DNA of 64,000 nucleotides, taken from assembly GCA_030622545.1 (NCBI GenBank), contig JAUXGA010000001.1:124001-188000 (forward strand). The letters run 5' to 3'. Positions 48,945 through 58,266 of this stretch are shown here, piece after piece. This DNA is from a bacterium. Lineage in GTDB: Bacteria; Electryoneota; RPQS01; DYHQ01. The notes under the pieces are model-generated. The model saw nothing but the letters and a program-made list of their open reading frames with translations. It was not told where the DNA came from and did not search any database. Position 1 is the stretch's first letter, and each line of letters starts with the position of its first letter. Position numbers and translations under genes: made by a program.

Positions 48945-50084
48945 ATGACGACGGGTTTTCTTCTCTTTCTCCTCGTTGTTGTCATCGGCGCGGTCTTTGT
49001 CTTTCTCTACCTACAGCGACGCGAACGCCGGAAATCGACTATCCAGTCGCCCTATACCGAAGCGCTGCATGCTCTACTCATAGGAGACCAGCCGCGTGCT
49101 TTGCAAAAACTCAGGCAGACGGTTCAAGGCGATACGAGCAACATCGACGCCTATATTCGTCTCGGAAATCTGCATATCGAGATGAGTGAACATGCGCGAG
49201 CGTTGAAAATTCATCGGATGCTGACTCTCCGCGTCGATTTAACGAAAGCTCAGCGAATCGAAGTCTATCGGGCATTGGCACGAGACTACACAGTGATGAA
49301 GGATTTCCCACGTGCTCTCGAGAGTCTTGACCAGATTCTTCAACTGTCTAAACAGGATGTCGAAGCCTTGAAAGCAAAACAGGCTCTGCTCGAAAAGCAA
49401 AAAAACTGGGCGGCGGCTTTCGAAACAGCGAAGAAACTCCAGTCTGTCGATGGCGCGATTTCTTACCGTCGTCTCGCGATTTTGAAAGTGCAGGAAGCAC
49501 TTGCGCTCGCCGAAAAAGGCAAGGAACGCGAAGGACGGCTGCGCCTGAGAGAAGCTGTCAAACTCGATGGAACGTGTCCGGCTCCTTTTCTGTATTGGGG
49601 CAATTCTTATATTCGCGAAGGCCGCATCGAAGACGCTGTGAACACATGGAAAAAGCTGCTCGACAAAAATCCTGCTCATTCCTATTTGGTCTTCCAGATG
49701 CTGGCTGACAATCTCTTCGAACTCGGTCGCTTCGGCGAAATCGAACAAATCTACCGCGAAGTTCTGCGCAGCCATCCGCAAAATGTCCACGCGTACGTAG
49801 CGCTTTCGAAATTCTTGGATAAGCGCGGGGACCAAGCCGAATCGATTGCCGTCCTGGAAGATGGACTCGATAAAAACCCGGAAAGTCTCTGGCTGCGACG
49901 GCGTCTGATACGTATCTACGGCGAATTAGGAAATCTGGATCGCTTGCGTACCTTGTCGCGGGATACTCTAAGTCGCGTCATGAAAGAAGCCTACGAATTC
50001 ACCTGTACAGAGTGCGGCTTCGTCACACGGGAAGCTCTCTGGCACTGTCCCAAGTGCGGAGCTCTGGACAGTTTTGGAGTCTAA
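48945..50084 (+). CDS. TPR protein with C-terminal rubredoxin-like zinc site (LapB-like)
   Basis: N-terminal TM, TPRs, CTECGFVTREALWHCPKCGALDSF. Confidence 0.85.
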   Translation: MTTGFLLFLLVVVIGAVFVFLYLQRRERRKSTIQSPYTEALHALLIGDQPRALQKLRQTVQGDTSNIDAYIRLGNLHIEMSEHARALKIHRMLTLRVDLTKAQRIEVYRALARDYTVMKDFPRALESLDQILQLSKQDVEALKAKQALLEKQKNWAAAFETAKKLQSVDGAISYRRLAILKVQEALALAEKGKEREGRLRLREAVKLDGTCPAPFLYWGNSYIREGRIEDAVNTWKKLLDKNPAHSYLVFQMLADNLFELGRFGEIEQIYREVLRSHPQNVHAYVALSKFLDKRGDQAESIAVLEDGLDKNPESLWLRRRLIRIYGELGNLDRLRTLSRDTLSRVMKEAYEFTCTECGFVTREALWHCPKCGALDSFGV

Positions 50085-50085
50085 A

Positions 50086-50931
50086 ATGATTATCATTCTT
50101 TTAGCCTTGTTCGCGTTTGTCCTGCAGCCGCTCCACGCGGAAACCACTCTTGAACTGATTGAAGAAGGTCGGCTCAGTGAAGCCATCGCCAAGGTTCAGG
50201 ATGTTGACTCTCTGGCGAAATATCAGGACTACTTGGAAGCGCTGCTTGAAACAGATGCCGCGCGCGCCTGTTCTCTCTATCAATTGGTTTCGTGGCGGTA
50301 CCCAGAGACCGATGTTGACCGGTTAGCACAAGAGCGTCTCCTCGCTTTCCAGAAATGGGGACAAGGTCTGTCGCCGTTTATCGCACCCAGCCGTAAACTA
50401 AAAGCAGAGCTTGAGCCTGAAACTTTGGCCGTTGTCGAACAGCAGGTCACAGTGGACATCACCGAGCCTGTTCTCGAACCGGAAAAGGACGTAGCGGAGA
50501 AACTCTCTCTGAAACCCGAAAAGGTCGTCGAAAAAACGGTGCTTTCAGAACCCGTAAAAAAAGCGGAGATAGAACCGTTACCCAAGATTGTAGAGACGCC
50601 CGCACAAGCGCCGTCTCCTGAGCCGGAAATCAAAGAGCCCTCAGTCAAACCGATTCCTGAACAGCCCCTCGTGCCGCACGATGTGGAGCCCGCACCCGGC
50701 GGAAACGTCTGGGTTCAGGTCGGAGCTTTCGGTGTCCGTGAAAACGCCGACGCTCTGGTGAATAAATTGAAGGCAGCAGGTTTCCCTGCAACGGTTGTGT
50801 CTGAAAAGAGTACGAAATCCATACTGCATCATGTCCGCGTCGGTGCCTACTCATCATCCGAAGCCGCTCTGGCTGTCGGCAAGCAACTGAAGCAAAACTT
50901 CGAACTCAATTTTTATCTTGTCAAAAAGTAA
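50086..50931 (+). CDS. SPOR-domain protein
   Basis: VWVQVGAFGVRENADALVNKLKAAGFPATVV. Confidence 0.82.
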   Translation: MIIILLALFAFVLQPLHAETTLELIEEGRLSEAIAKVQDVDSLAKYQDYLEALLETDAARACSLYQLVSWRYPETDVDRLAQERLLAFQKWGQGLSPFIAPSRKLKAELEPETLAVVEQQVTVDITEPVLEPEKDVAEKLSLKPEKVVEKTVLSEPVKKAEIEPLPKIVETPAQAPSPEPEIKEPSVKPIPEQPLVPHDVEPAPGGNVWVQVGAFGVRENADALVNKLKAAGFPATVVSEKSTKSILHHVRVGAYSSSEAALAVGKQLKQNFELNFYLVKK

Positions 50932-50968
50932 AGGCTTGCTCGTATGCAGGCTTATCATAACATCTTTC

Positions 50969-50995
50969 CCGTCTCCCTCTTTGGAGACGGTTTTT
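50969..50995 (+). terminator. Intrinsic terminator
   Basis: CCGTCTCC/GGAGACGG then T5. Confidence 0.75.
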
Positions 50996-51016
50996 GTCTA
51001 TTGAGACGAGGCGACC

Positions 51017-53638
51017 GTGAGTAAATCCACTCCAATGCTGAAACAGTACCACGAAATCAAAGCTCAATACCCCGATGTGGTGCTCTTTTACCGGATGGGA
51101 GATTTCTACGAGCTTTTCTACGACGACGCAAAGCTCGGCAGTAAAGTCCTCGGCCTGACACTCACATCGCGTGCGCACGGCAAAGCTTCGAGCGTTCCCT
51201 TGGCGGGATTTCCTCATCATCAGCTCGATAATTACCTCGCCAAAATGACTCGCGCAGGTTATCGTGTCGCGGTCTGCGATCAAATCGAAGATCCGAAACT
51301 CGCTCGCGGAATCGTCAAACGCGCGGTCACGGAAGTCGTCTCCGCCGGAACAACCTTTTCCGATAAAGTTCTTGAAGGCGGCAAGAATAATTATCTGGTC
51401 GCCATCTATCTAACGCAAGAGACAGCAGGTTTAGCCTATGCCGATGTAACCACAGGTGAATTTTTCACAGGAGTCTTGCCGCTGGAACAGCTTTCAGCAC
51501 GCGTAGCGGCGCTGGAACCCTCGGAGATTCTTTGCATGACCAGTCAGCGCGATGACTTGAGCAAGCTTTTGCCCAATTCCGATGCGACGCTAATGATTTT
51601 GCCCGACTGGCACTTCACAAAGGAGGCCGCTGAAGGCACCTTGCGCCGTCATTTTGATGTGGTGACGCTGAAAGGTTTCGGTATTCAAGGACTCGAAAGC
51701 GCCGCGCAAGCCGCCGGAGCGCTCGTGCATTATGCCCGCTCGAATTTGGGGGAAGAAACGCCGATTCTGCCGCACATGCAGGTCTTCAATTTGAGTCAGG
51801 AGCTCGTGCTGGATCCCGTCACACGCCGCAATCTTGAAATCGTGGAATCCTTCACCGGTGATGACCGCCGCGCGACTCTTTTCGCAGTTCTAAATCGCAC
51901 CCGCACTCCTCCCGGTAGCCGTCTGTTGCGGCGATGGCTGATGCAGCCTCTGGCTGACCCCGAACAAATCAACACGCGCCTGAATAAAGTGGAATTTCTT
52001 TTCTCGCAGGATAACCTGCGCAAAGGTCTCGTGGAAATCCTTTCAGGTATCGGTGACCTCGAACGACTCTTAGGACGGCTGGTCACAGGACGTGGAACTC
52101 CGCGTGACGCGGTAGCGCTCAAAACCGTGCTGGCGCGTCTACCTCAAATTCAAAAAGCTTTCGCAAAAGATTCCTCGTCACCGCTGAAAGACACGGTTGA
52201 AGCGCTTGCGCCCATGCCGGATTTGGTTGAATTTCTTGCGCGTGCGCTGGTGGACGATCCTCCGGCGCAGCTTTCGGCAGGTGGAGCAATTCGCAAGGGA
52301 TTTTCGAGTGACTTAGATGAGCTGAGCGAGCTTCAAAGCAACGCGCGCAACTGGATTCTGGAGCATCAGGAAGCGGAACGGACACGCACCGGCATCACCT
52401 CCCTAAAAATCTCGTACAACAAAGTCTTCGGGTATTACATCGAAGTCACCAACACCCACAAATCTCGCGTTCCATCGAATTATATCCGCAAACAAACCCT
52501 CGTTTCCAGCGAGCGCTATGTCACGCCCGAATTGAAAACATGGGAAGAAAAAATCCTGTCCGCCGAAGAAAAAGTCAAAGAACTCGAGGCGGAAATCTGG
52601 AGTCGTATTCGCTCGGAAATCGCGTCGCACTCGCCGCGTATTTTGGAAATAGCGAAAGCGCTCGCCGAGCTCGATGGCCTTGTCGCTTTGGCGCAGGTCG
52701 CTCGAGAAAAAGATTACGTGCGGCCTGAAATTCACGACGGTGAGGATTTGGAGCTCATCGGTTGCCGTCATCCGGTCGTGGAATCGCTGTTGCCGGCTGG
52801 AGAAGGCTTCGTTCCGAATGATTTAGCAATGGACGGTACACGCTTCCAAATCATGATTCTAACCGGCCCCAATATGGCGGGCAAATCGACCTTTCTGCGT
52901 CAGATTGCGCTCTGCGTGCTCATGGCGCAAGCCGGTTCCTTTGTGCCCGCCCAAAAGGCTCGCATCGGAGTCGTGGACCGGATTTTCACCCGCGTCGGAG
53001 CGGGGGATAATTTGGCGGGCGGGGAAAGCACTTTTTTGGTTGAGATGACCGAAGTGGCGAATATCCTGCGCAATGCGACACAGCGCAGCCTTGTTCTCCT
53101 CGATGAAGTCGGGCGAGGCACCTCCACTTATGACGGAATGGCGCTCGCTTGGGCGGTCACCGAATATCTTCACCAGACACCAGCACTGGCCGCCAAAACC
53201 CTTTTCGCCACGCATTATCATGAACTTAACCGCATGGAAGAGGTATTTGAACGAATCCAAAACTACCGGGTGGAAGTTGAAGAATGGGGGGATCGCGTCA
53301 TTTTCCTCCACCGCATTGCGCCGGGGAAATGCGATCGAAGTTATGGCATTGAAGTCGCCCGGCTCGCAGGGCTGCCTGGGGAAGTGACCACTCGTGCCCG
53401 GGAGCTGTTGCCGGAATTGGAAGCGGCAAAGAAGGAGAATATGCCGTCCGAAAATGACTCTAACCCTGACCTAACAATGCAGTTAACCATGTTCGAGCCT
53501 GCCTCCCAAAAGTTGGCTGATACCCTCCGAGAGTTGGATATAGACGAACTTAGCCCACGCGAAGCTCTCGATAAGTTGTTTAAATTAAAGAAGATAGTTC
53601 AAAGCGACCAAATTTCATCTTCTCCAAAAAAGCCTTGA
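51017..53638 (+). CDS. mutS: DNA mismatch repair protein MutS
   Basis: FYRMGDFYELFYDDA, TGPNMAGKSTFLRQ, DEVGRGTSTYDG. Confidence 0.96.
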   Translation: MSKSTPMLKQYHEIKAQYPDVVLFYRMGDFYELFYDDAKLGSKVLGLTLTSRAHGKASSVPLAGFPHHQLDNYLAKMTRAGYRVAVCDQIEDPKLARGIVKRAVTEVVSAGTTFSDKVLEGGKNNYLVAIYLTQETAGLAYADVTTGEFFTGVLPLEQLSARVAALEPSEILCMTSQRDDLSKLLPNSDATLMILPDWHFTKEAAEGTLRRHFDVVTLKGFGIQGLESAAQAAGALVHYARSNLGEETPILPHMQVFNLSQELVLDPVTRRNLEIVESFTGDDRRATLFAVLNRTRTPPGSRLLRRWLMQPLADPEQINTRLNKVEFLFSQDNLRKGLVEILSGIGDLERLLGRLVTGRGTPRDAVALKTVLARLPQIQKAFAKDSSSPLKDTVEALAPMPDLVEFLARALVDDPPAQLSAGGAIRKGFSSDLDELSELQSNARNWILEHQEAERTRTGITSLKISYNKVFGYYIEVTNTHKSRVPSNYIRKQTLVSSERYVTPELKTWEEKILSAEEKVKELEAEIWSRIRSEIASHSPRILEIAKALAELDGLVALAQVAREKDYVRPEIHDGEDLELIGCRHPVVESLLPAGEGFVPNDLAMDGTRFQIMILTGPNMAGKSTFLRQIALCVLMAQAGSFVPAQKARIGVVDRIFTRVGAGDNLAGGESTFLVEMTEVANILRNATQRSLVLLDEVGRGTSTYDGMALAWAVTEYLHQTPALAAKTLFATHYHELNRMEEVFERIQNYRVEVEEWGDRVIFLHRIAPGKCDRSYGIEVARLAGLPGEVTTRARELLPELEAAKKENMPSENDSNPDLTMQLTMFEPASQKLADTLRELDIDELSPREALDKLFKLKKIVQSDQISSSPKKP

Positions 53639-53687
53639 CTCTGATTATGCTTTTCCTTAAATTTATTAAGATTAGAAAGAGGGAATT

Positions 53688-54689
53688 GTGATGCAGCCAT
53701 TCGCCAAGCAACTTCGGATGCAATCTCTCATGTTTTCGCTTGCCTTTATTTTCTGTTGTGCCGGATTCGCAAACGCAGGCGCCATAACAGTCGGACGATT
53801 CGCCGGGGAATTCCTCGACCTGGGAGCGGGAGCTCGTTCTTTGGCGATGGGCGGAACCGGTGTAACCGTATCCTCAATACAAACAAGCGGATACCATAAT
53901 CCGGCGAGGTTGGCGTACGCCCGGAAGCATGCCGCCGAATTGATGCATGCCTCCTATTTCGACAATCTCTATACCTATGATTTCTTGGGGTTTGCAAAGC
54001 CAATCCGCAAGGGAGCCAGCGCCGGAATTACGCTGTTGTACGCTCGCGTCGGTGACATTCCGCTGACCGCTTTGCAGAATCCGTCGCAGCCTCTGGGAGA
54101 TGACAACCGCGTTCGGGTCACGGATATGACCAGCTCGAACGAGTTGGCTTTGATGGGCTCGATTGGAGCGCCGGGGCCTTGGGGTTGGAAATGGGGCGGC
54201 ACCGCGAAACTTCTGATGAAAAGCGTCGCGGGTAAATCCGCCTATGGCATCGGTTTCGACGTCGGACTTGCGCGCGAATTCTCTCATGTTGCGCTCGGAG
54301 TCGTTCTGCGTGATGTAACCGGTAGCGCACTCGTCTGGACAACCGGTCGCACGGAAATCATTCCTCCGTCCGTAGCTTTCGGTGGAGCGTGGGGAACGAA
54401 AATCCCGAATCTGCACGCGCGAGCTCGCATCGTAGCGGAAGCCGTCGGTCGCTTTGAAGACCGCGGCGACGCCGAAGCAATTAACGCTGGTATCTTGAGT
54501 CTTGATCCTCGTTTGGGTGCGGAGTATATCATCTCGGAAGTACTGGCTTTACGCGGTGGACTTTTAGGCAAGAACGTCACCGCAGGCGCAGGCATTCTCG
54601 TTTCATCCGTGACGCTCGATTACGCCTTTCAAGCCCACGAAGAATTAGGCAACACGCACCGCGTCTCCCTGGGTCTTAGCTGGAAATAG
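53688..54689 (+). CDS. PorV/PorQ-like outer-membrane protein
   Basis: GEFLDLGAGARSLAMGGTGVTV...GYHNPARLAYA. Confidence 0.75.
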   Translation: MMQPFAKQLRMQSLMFSLAFIFCCAGFANAGAITVGRFAGEFLDLGAGARSLAMGGTGVTVSSIQTSGYHNPARLAYARKHAAELMHASYFDNLYTYDFLGFAKPIRKGASAGITLLYARVGDIPLTALQNPSQPLGDDNRVRVTDMTSSNELALMGSIGAPGPWGWKWGGTAKLLMKSVAGKSAYGIGFDVGLAREFSHVALGVVLRDVTGSALVWTTGRTEIIPPSVAFGGAWGTKIPNLHARARIVAEAVGRFEDRGDAEAINAGILSLDPRLGAEYIISEVLALRGGLLGKNVTAGAGILVSSVTLDYAFQAHEELGNTHRVSLGLSWK

Positions 54690-54714
54690 TCTAACACTGC
54701 TCGGCGATATTAAT

Positions 54715-54754
54715 TTTCCCCCGCGTGCGGGGGGATGTCAGGGGGGTCTCCTTA
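54715..54754. repeat. Dispersed palindromic repeat, copy 2
   Basis: CCCCCGCGTGCGGGGGGATGTCAGGGGGGTCTCCTTAT; see 28153-28192. Confidence 0.7.
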
Positions 54755-54776
54755 TTAAAACAACGCAAGAAAAATT

Positions 54777-55676
54777 GTGAAAAAAACAAAGAACGCCATC
54801 TATTCCATGACCGGCTTCGGTCGCGGTGAAGCCGAAGAAAGCGGCATCCGACTGACCGCCGAAATTCGCTCCTTGAACAACCGTTACTTCGATTTCGGTT
54901 TCCGCGCGCCGCGCTCGCTGCAGAATTACGAAATAGAACTGCGCGAACTATGTCGCCGCCAAGTGGACCGGGGACGGTTGACACTGCTGCTGTCGGAATC
55001 GCGCTCGGCGGAAGCTCCTCCCTCACTGAACTACGATGAAAATCTCGCTTCCCACTATGTAGAGCTTCTTCGGCAACTGAACAATCAACTCGGATTAGCG
55101 GGGCAGGTCAAACTGGAGCATCTACTCTCTTTTTCCGATTTATTCGCACCCGCGGACTCAAGCGGTGACAACGGCGCGTTGCTGAAACTGGCGAAAGTCG
55201 CAACGGAAAAAGCGCTTGAGGATTTGCGGAGAATGCGCGCCGTGGAAGGCAAAGCTCTCGTCGATGATATGAAAGACCGCCTGAGTGCGATTCGTAAAGC
55301 TGCCGATGAAATCGAAGCGCAGCAACAAGACCTTCCTCAGCAAACGCTCGATAAATTAAAAACGCGGTTGAGCAGGTTACATCTGCCAGAAAACCTCGAC
55401 CCTTACCGGCTCGAATTGGAACTGGCGCTGCTGGTTGACCGCATGGACATCACGGAAGAATGTGTGCGGCTGCGCAGTCATGAAGCGCAATTCCTCGAGA
55501 CGCTCGAATCGCCTCCCGCCGGAGCGGGGAAGAGGTTGGGATTTTTGCTGCAGGAAATGAACCGCGAAGCGAACACGATTGCATCCAAAGCCGGCAGTCT
55601 GGATATTTCGCATCTGTCGGTTCGCGTCCGAGAAGAAATCGAAAAACTGCGCGAGCAGGTGCAGAATATTGAGTAA
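54777..55676 (+). CDS. YicC-family endoribonuclease-type protein
   Basis: SMTGFGRGEAEESGIRLTAEIRSLNNRYFD; GTG start. Confidence 0.9.
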   Translation: MKKTKNAIYSMTGFGRGEAEESGIRLTAEIRSLNNRYFDFGFRAPRSLQNYEIELRELCRRQVDRGRLTLLLSESRSAEAPPSLNYDENLASHYVELLRQLNNQLGLAGQVKLEHLLSFSDLFAPADSSGDNGALLKLAKVATEKALEDLRRMRAVEGKALVDDMKDRLSAIRKAADEIEAQQQDLPQQTLDKLKTRLSRLHLPENLDPYRLELELALLVDRMDITEECVRLRSHEAQFLETLESPPAGAGKRLGFLLQEMNREANTIASKAGSLDISHLSVRVREEIEKLREQVQNIE

Positions 55677-56247
55677 GCGCGGGCGACTATTGGTTTTTTC
55701 GTCACCATCGGGCGGCGGCAAGAATACAATCATTAACGCCCTGCGCAAGCGCCATCCCGACTGGGGCTATTCGGTGTCGGTCACAACGCGCGCACCGCGT
55801 CTCGGCGAAGTGGACGGGCAGATTTACCATTTCGTTTCGCGCGAAGCATTCGAAAAGAAAATCGCCGACGGAGATTTCCTCGAACACGAAGAAGTTCATG
55901 GCTATCTCTACGGTACTCTGAAAAGCGAAACGTTGCGCCGCCTGAAAAACGGCGAGACACTCTGCTTCGATTTGGATGTCAAAGGCGCGCTGCACATCAA
56001 AGAACTGATTCCCGAAGCGCTGCTGATTTTCTTGAAGCCTCCATCGAAAGAGATTCTAATCGAGCGCCTGCGCGGCCGCCTGACCGACTCTCACGAGGAA
56101 ATGGAACGCCGCCTCGAACGCATGGACATGGAACTGAGTCTGGCACCCCAATTCGACATCTGCATCGTGAACGATTCGCTTGGCCGTGTCGTGGCCATAT
56201 TGAATGAGAAAATTGCACAAAACGCTCCGACGCCCACCTCGAGATAA
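55669..56247 (+). CDS. gmk: Guanylate kinase
   Basis: SSPSGGGKNTI P-loop, VTTRAPRLGEVDGQIYHFV; TTG start overlapping yicC. Confidence 0.9.
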   Translation: MSKRGRLLVFSSPSGGGKNTIINALRKRHPDWGYSVSVTTRAPRLGEVDGQIYHFVSREAFEKKIADGDFLEHEEVHGYLYGTLKSETLRRLKNGETLCFDLDVKGALHIKELIPEALLIFLKPPSKEILIERLRGRLTDSHEEMERRLERMDMELSLAPQFDICIVNDSLGRVVAILNEKIAQNAPTPTSR

Positions 56248-56270
56248 GTGAATTAACTGGATCGCAGATT

Positions 56271-57407
56271 GTGGCATTGAATAGTGAACAGCAAAATGAG
56301 TCAAAGGACTTCGAAGACGGCCAATTTAGACCTTTTGTATTGGGAGATATAAATTTTATCTCTAATCTCTTACAGGAGATTGAAAACGGAAGAGAATTTA
56401 CGGTACGATTGCTTCAAAATCAGTCAACTTCTAGTAAGGAATCTTTTCAAGATTTCAGCGAATTTTCTGCAAACAAATTAAGGCAATTTGGAAGACAATT
56501 TATACGACAAGAGCAAAGCGTATTCGAGCATTTCAAAGAAACAAATGGCGTAGAGTTCTTTGACAATTTTAGGGCGGCAGTTGAAAAATATTATCAAGAG
56601 TGGACAGGAAAGCTCGGTGCTGCTATCAAGAAGGGGATTGAGCCATTTCAAAATTTACTTGAATCCCTGAAATTTCTCGCAGAAGCTTGGCAATCTTGGA
56701 TTGAAAAGAATAGCAGGTTATTCGATCCTTTTCGGAATCATCTACGGAGATTTGAACAACAATATAGAATTACTCAGGGAGTAGCCAACCAGATATTGCC
56801 AAAGCACGGGTGGTTTTTAACCCCTTCCTTACCGTTTAGTTTCGTTTATAGCGTGGTAGAGGCTGGCAGTCAAGGGCCCAATCAACAGCGTGCTATTGAC
56901 AAATTGTTTGTGGATTATTTCTATTCTAACAATTTCATGCACTTATCAATGATGGCGAAGAGTTGGGAATCAAATCAATTGTTTATGCCGAGAATGAAGA
57001 TTATCAGAGACTGCATTTCCATACTAGTACTAGCGACTGCAAGATCCCATATCAATGCCTCGAATTTGGTAATACCCACTTTAATTGCTCAGATCGACGG
57101 CATTCAAGGCGAATTCATGAAGCAAAAGGGATTGCAATGTCACTTGACCTATAAACCCCGAGGAAATATCAATACTGATCCTAAGGCATGGTTCATGTCA
57201 CTTACTTCAAATGACAGTCTCTTCAACGCAGCTAATGATATTTTCCTGAATATTCTTCTCCAAGAGGCTTATCCGTTTGTACCTTTGAAAGATCCTTTCA
57301 TTTTCAATCGTCATAAAATCTTACACGGTGAATTCCTGCGATACGGGAGGCGTGATAATACTATTCGAGCATTCTTAGTTCTTGATTTTCTTGCTTGGCT
57401 TAAGTGA
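56271..57407 (+). CDS. Hypothetical protein with C-terminal HEPN-like RHKILH motif
   Basis: AT-rich ORF between housekeeping genes; FIFNRHKILHGEFLRYGRRDNTIRAFLVLDFLAW. Confidence 0.6.
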   Translation: MALNSEQQNESKDFEDGQFRPFVLGDINFISNLLQEIENGREFTVRLLQNQSTSSKESFQDFSEFSANKLRQFGRQFIRQEQSVFEHFKETNGVEFFDNFRAAVEKYYQEWTGKLGAAIKKGIEPFQNLLESLKFLAEAWQSWIEKNSRLFDPFRNHLRRFEQQYRITQGVANQILPKHGWFLTPSLPFSFVYSVVEAGSQGPNQQRAIDKLFVDYFYSNNFMHLSMMAKSWESNQLFMPRMKIIRDCISILVLATARSHINASNLVIPTLIAQIDGIQGEFMKQKGLQCHLTYKPRGNINTDPKAWFMSLTSNDSLFNAANDIFLNILLQEAYPFVPLKDPFIFNRHKILHGEFLRYGRRDNTIRAFLVLDFLAWLK

Positions 57408-57901
57408 TGAATATGTCATTAATAAGTTACACACCCATCGGTATCATCCATTCTCCCTTCCAACGACCGAAGGGGACGCCGATTCAGCCGAAAGGGGCAA
57501 AGGGAACGAAAGGAACCGTCGAGGTTTTTCCTGACTATGCGGAGGGTTTGAAAGACCTCGAAGGCTTTTCGCATATTATTCTGGTTTATCATTTTCATTT
57601 GGCGAAGGGATGCAAATTAAAAATTAAACCTTACATGGACGATAAGGAGCGCGGTGTTTTTGCCACGCGTGCGCCGTCGAGGCCGAATCCTATCGGCGTT
57701 TCTGTCGTGCGGCTTGACAAAATCGAAGGCAACGTGCTGCACATCCGCGATGTCGATATGATTGATGAAACGCCGCTGCTGGATGTCAAACCTTACGTTC
57801 CCGAATTCGATGCGAGCGACGTCGAAAGCATCGGCTGGCTCCAGGGCAAAGTCAAGAAACTTGAAACAGCTATCGACGACGGTCGCTTCGTAAGATGGTG
57901 A
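57404..57901 (+). CDS. trmO: TrmO/TsaA-family tRNA methyltransferase
   Basis: IGIIHSPFQRPKGTPIQP, GFSHIILVYHFH, FATRAPSRPNPIGVSVV. Confidence 0.85.
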   Translation: MMNMSLISYTPIGIIHSPFQRPKGTPIQPKGAKGTKGTVEVFPDYAEGLKDLEGFSHIILVYHFHLAKGCKLKIKPYMDDKERGVFATRAPSRPNPIGVSVVRLDKIEGNVLHIRDVDMIDETPLLDVKPYVPEFDASDVESIGWLQGKVKKLETAIDDGRFVRW

Positions 57902-57966
57902 GTAAAACCTGATAAAACGAAATCATAACCGACCAAGCAAACACAAGACAGGAGAAATAAATTCAC

Positions 57967-58266
57967 ATGGAAAAGAGTACATTCTTAGCTGAGGATTTCA
58001 GAGAAAAAGGTGAGAATATTTACGAAGTTATTCTCGTCGTCGCCAAGAGAGCCCGGCAAATCGGCGAACTGCAAAAACGAATGATCGACCGTGCTCTGGG
58101 GCAGACGGAAATGATGGAACAGCAGGCCGAGCAGGAGCTTGAGGGCGAAGAGATGGAGAGAATCTTCGAGCCTGAAGAGCGCCCGGAGCTCCATTTCGAA
58201 AAGCCGGCCATTCAGGCAATGCGCGAAATGGCGAACGACGAGGTAGACTGGAAACATGTTGAATAA
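57967..58266 (+). CDS. rpoZ: RNA polymerase omega subunit
   Basis: NIYEVILVVAKRARQIGEL; between gmk and coaBC. Confidence 0.8.
   Translation: MEKSTFLAEDFREKGENIYEVILVVAKRARQIGELQKRMIDRALGQTEMMEQQAEQELEGEEMERIFEPEERPELHFEKPAIQAMREMANDEVDWKHVE

Noticed and set aside
55669-56247. Guanylate kinase P-loop reads GGGKNT rather than GKS/GKG
   Set aside because: The position after GK varies in guanylate kinases, so not good evidence of altered function
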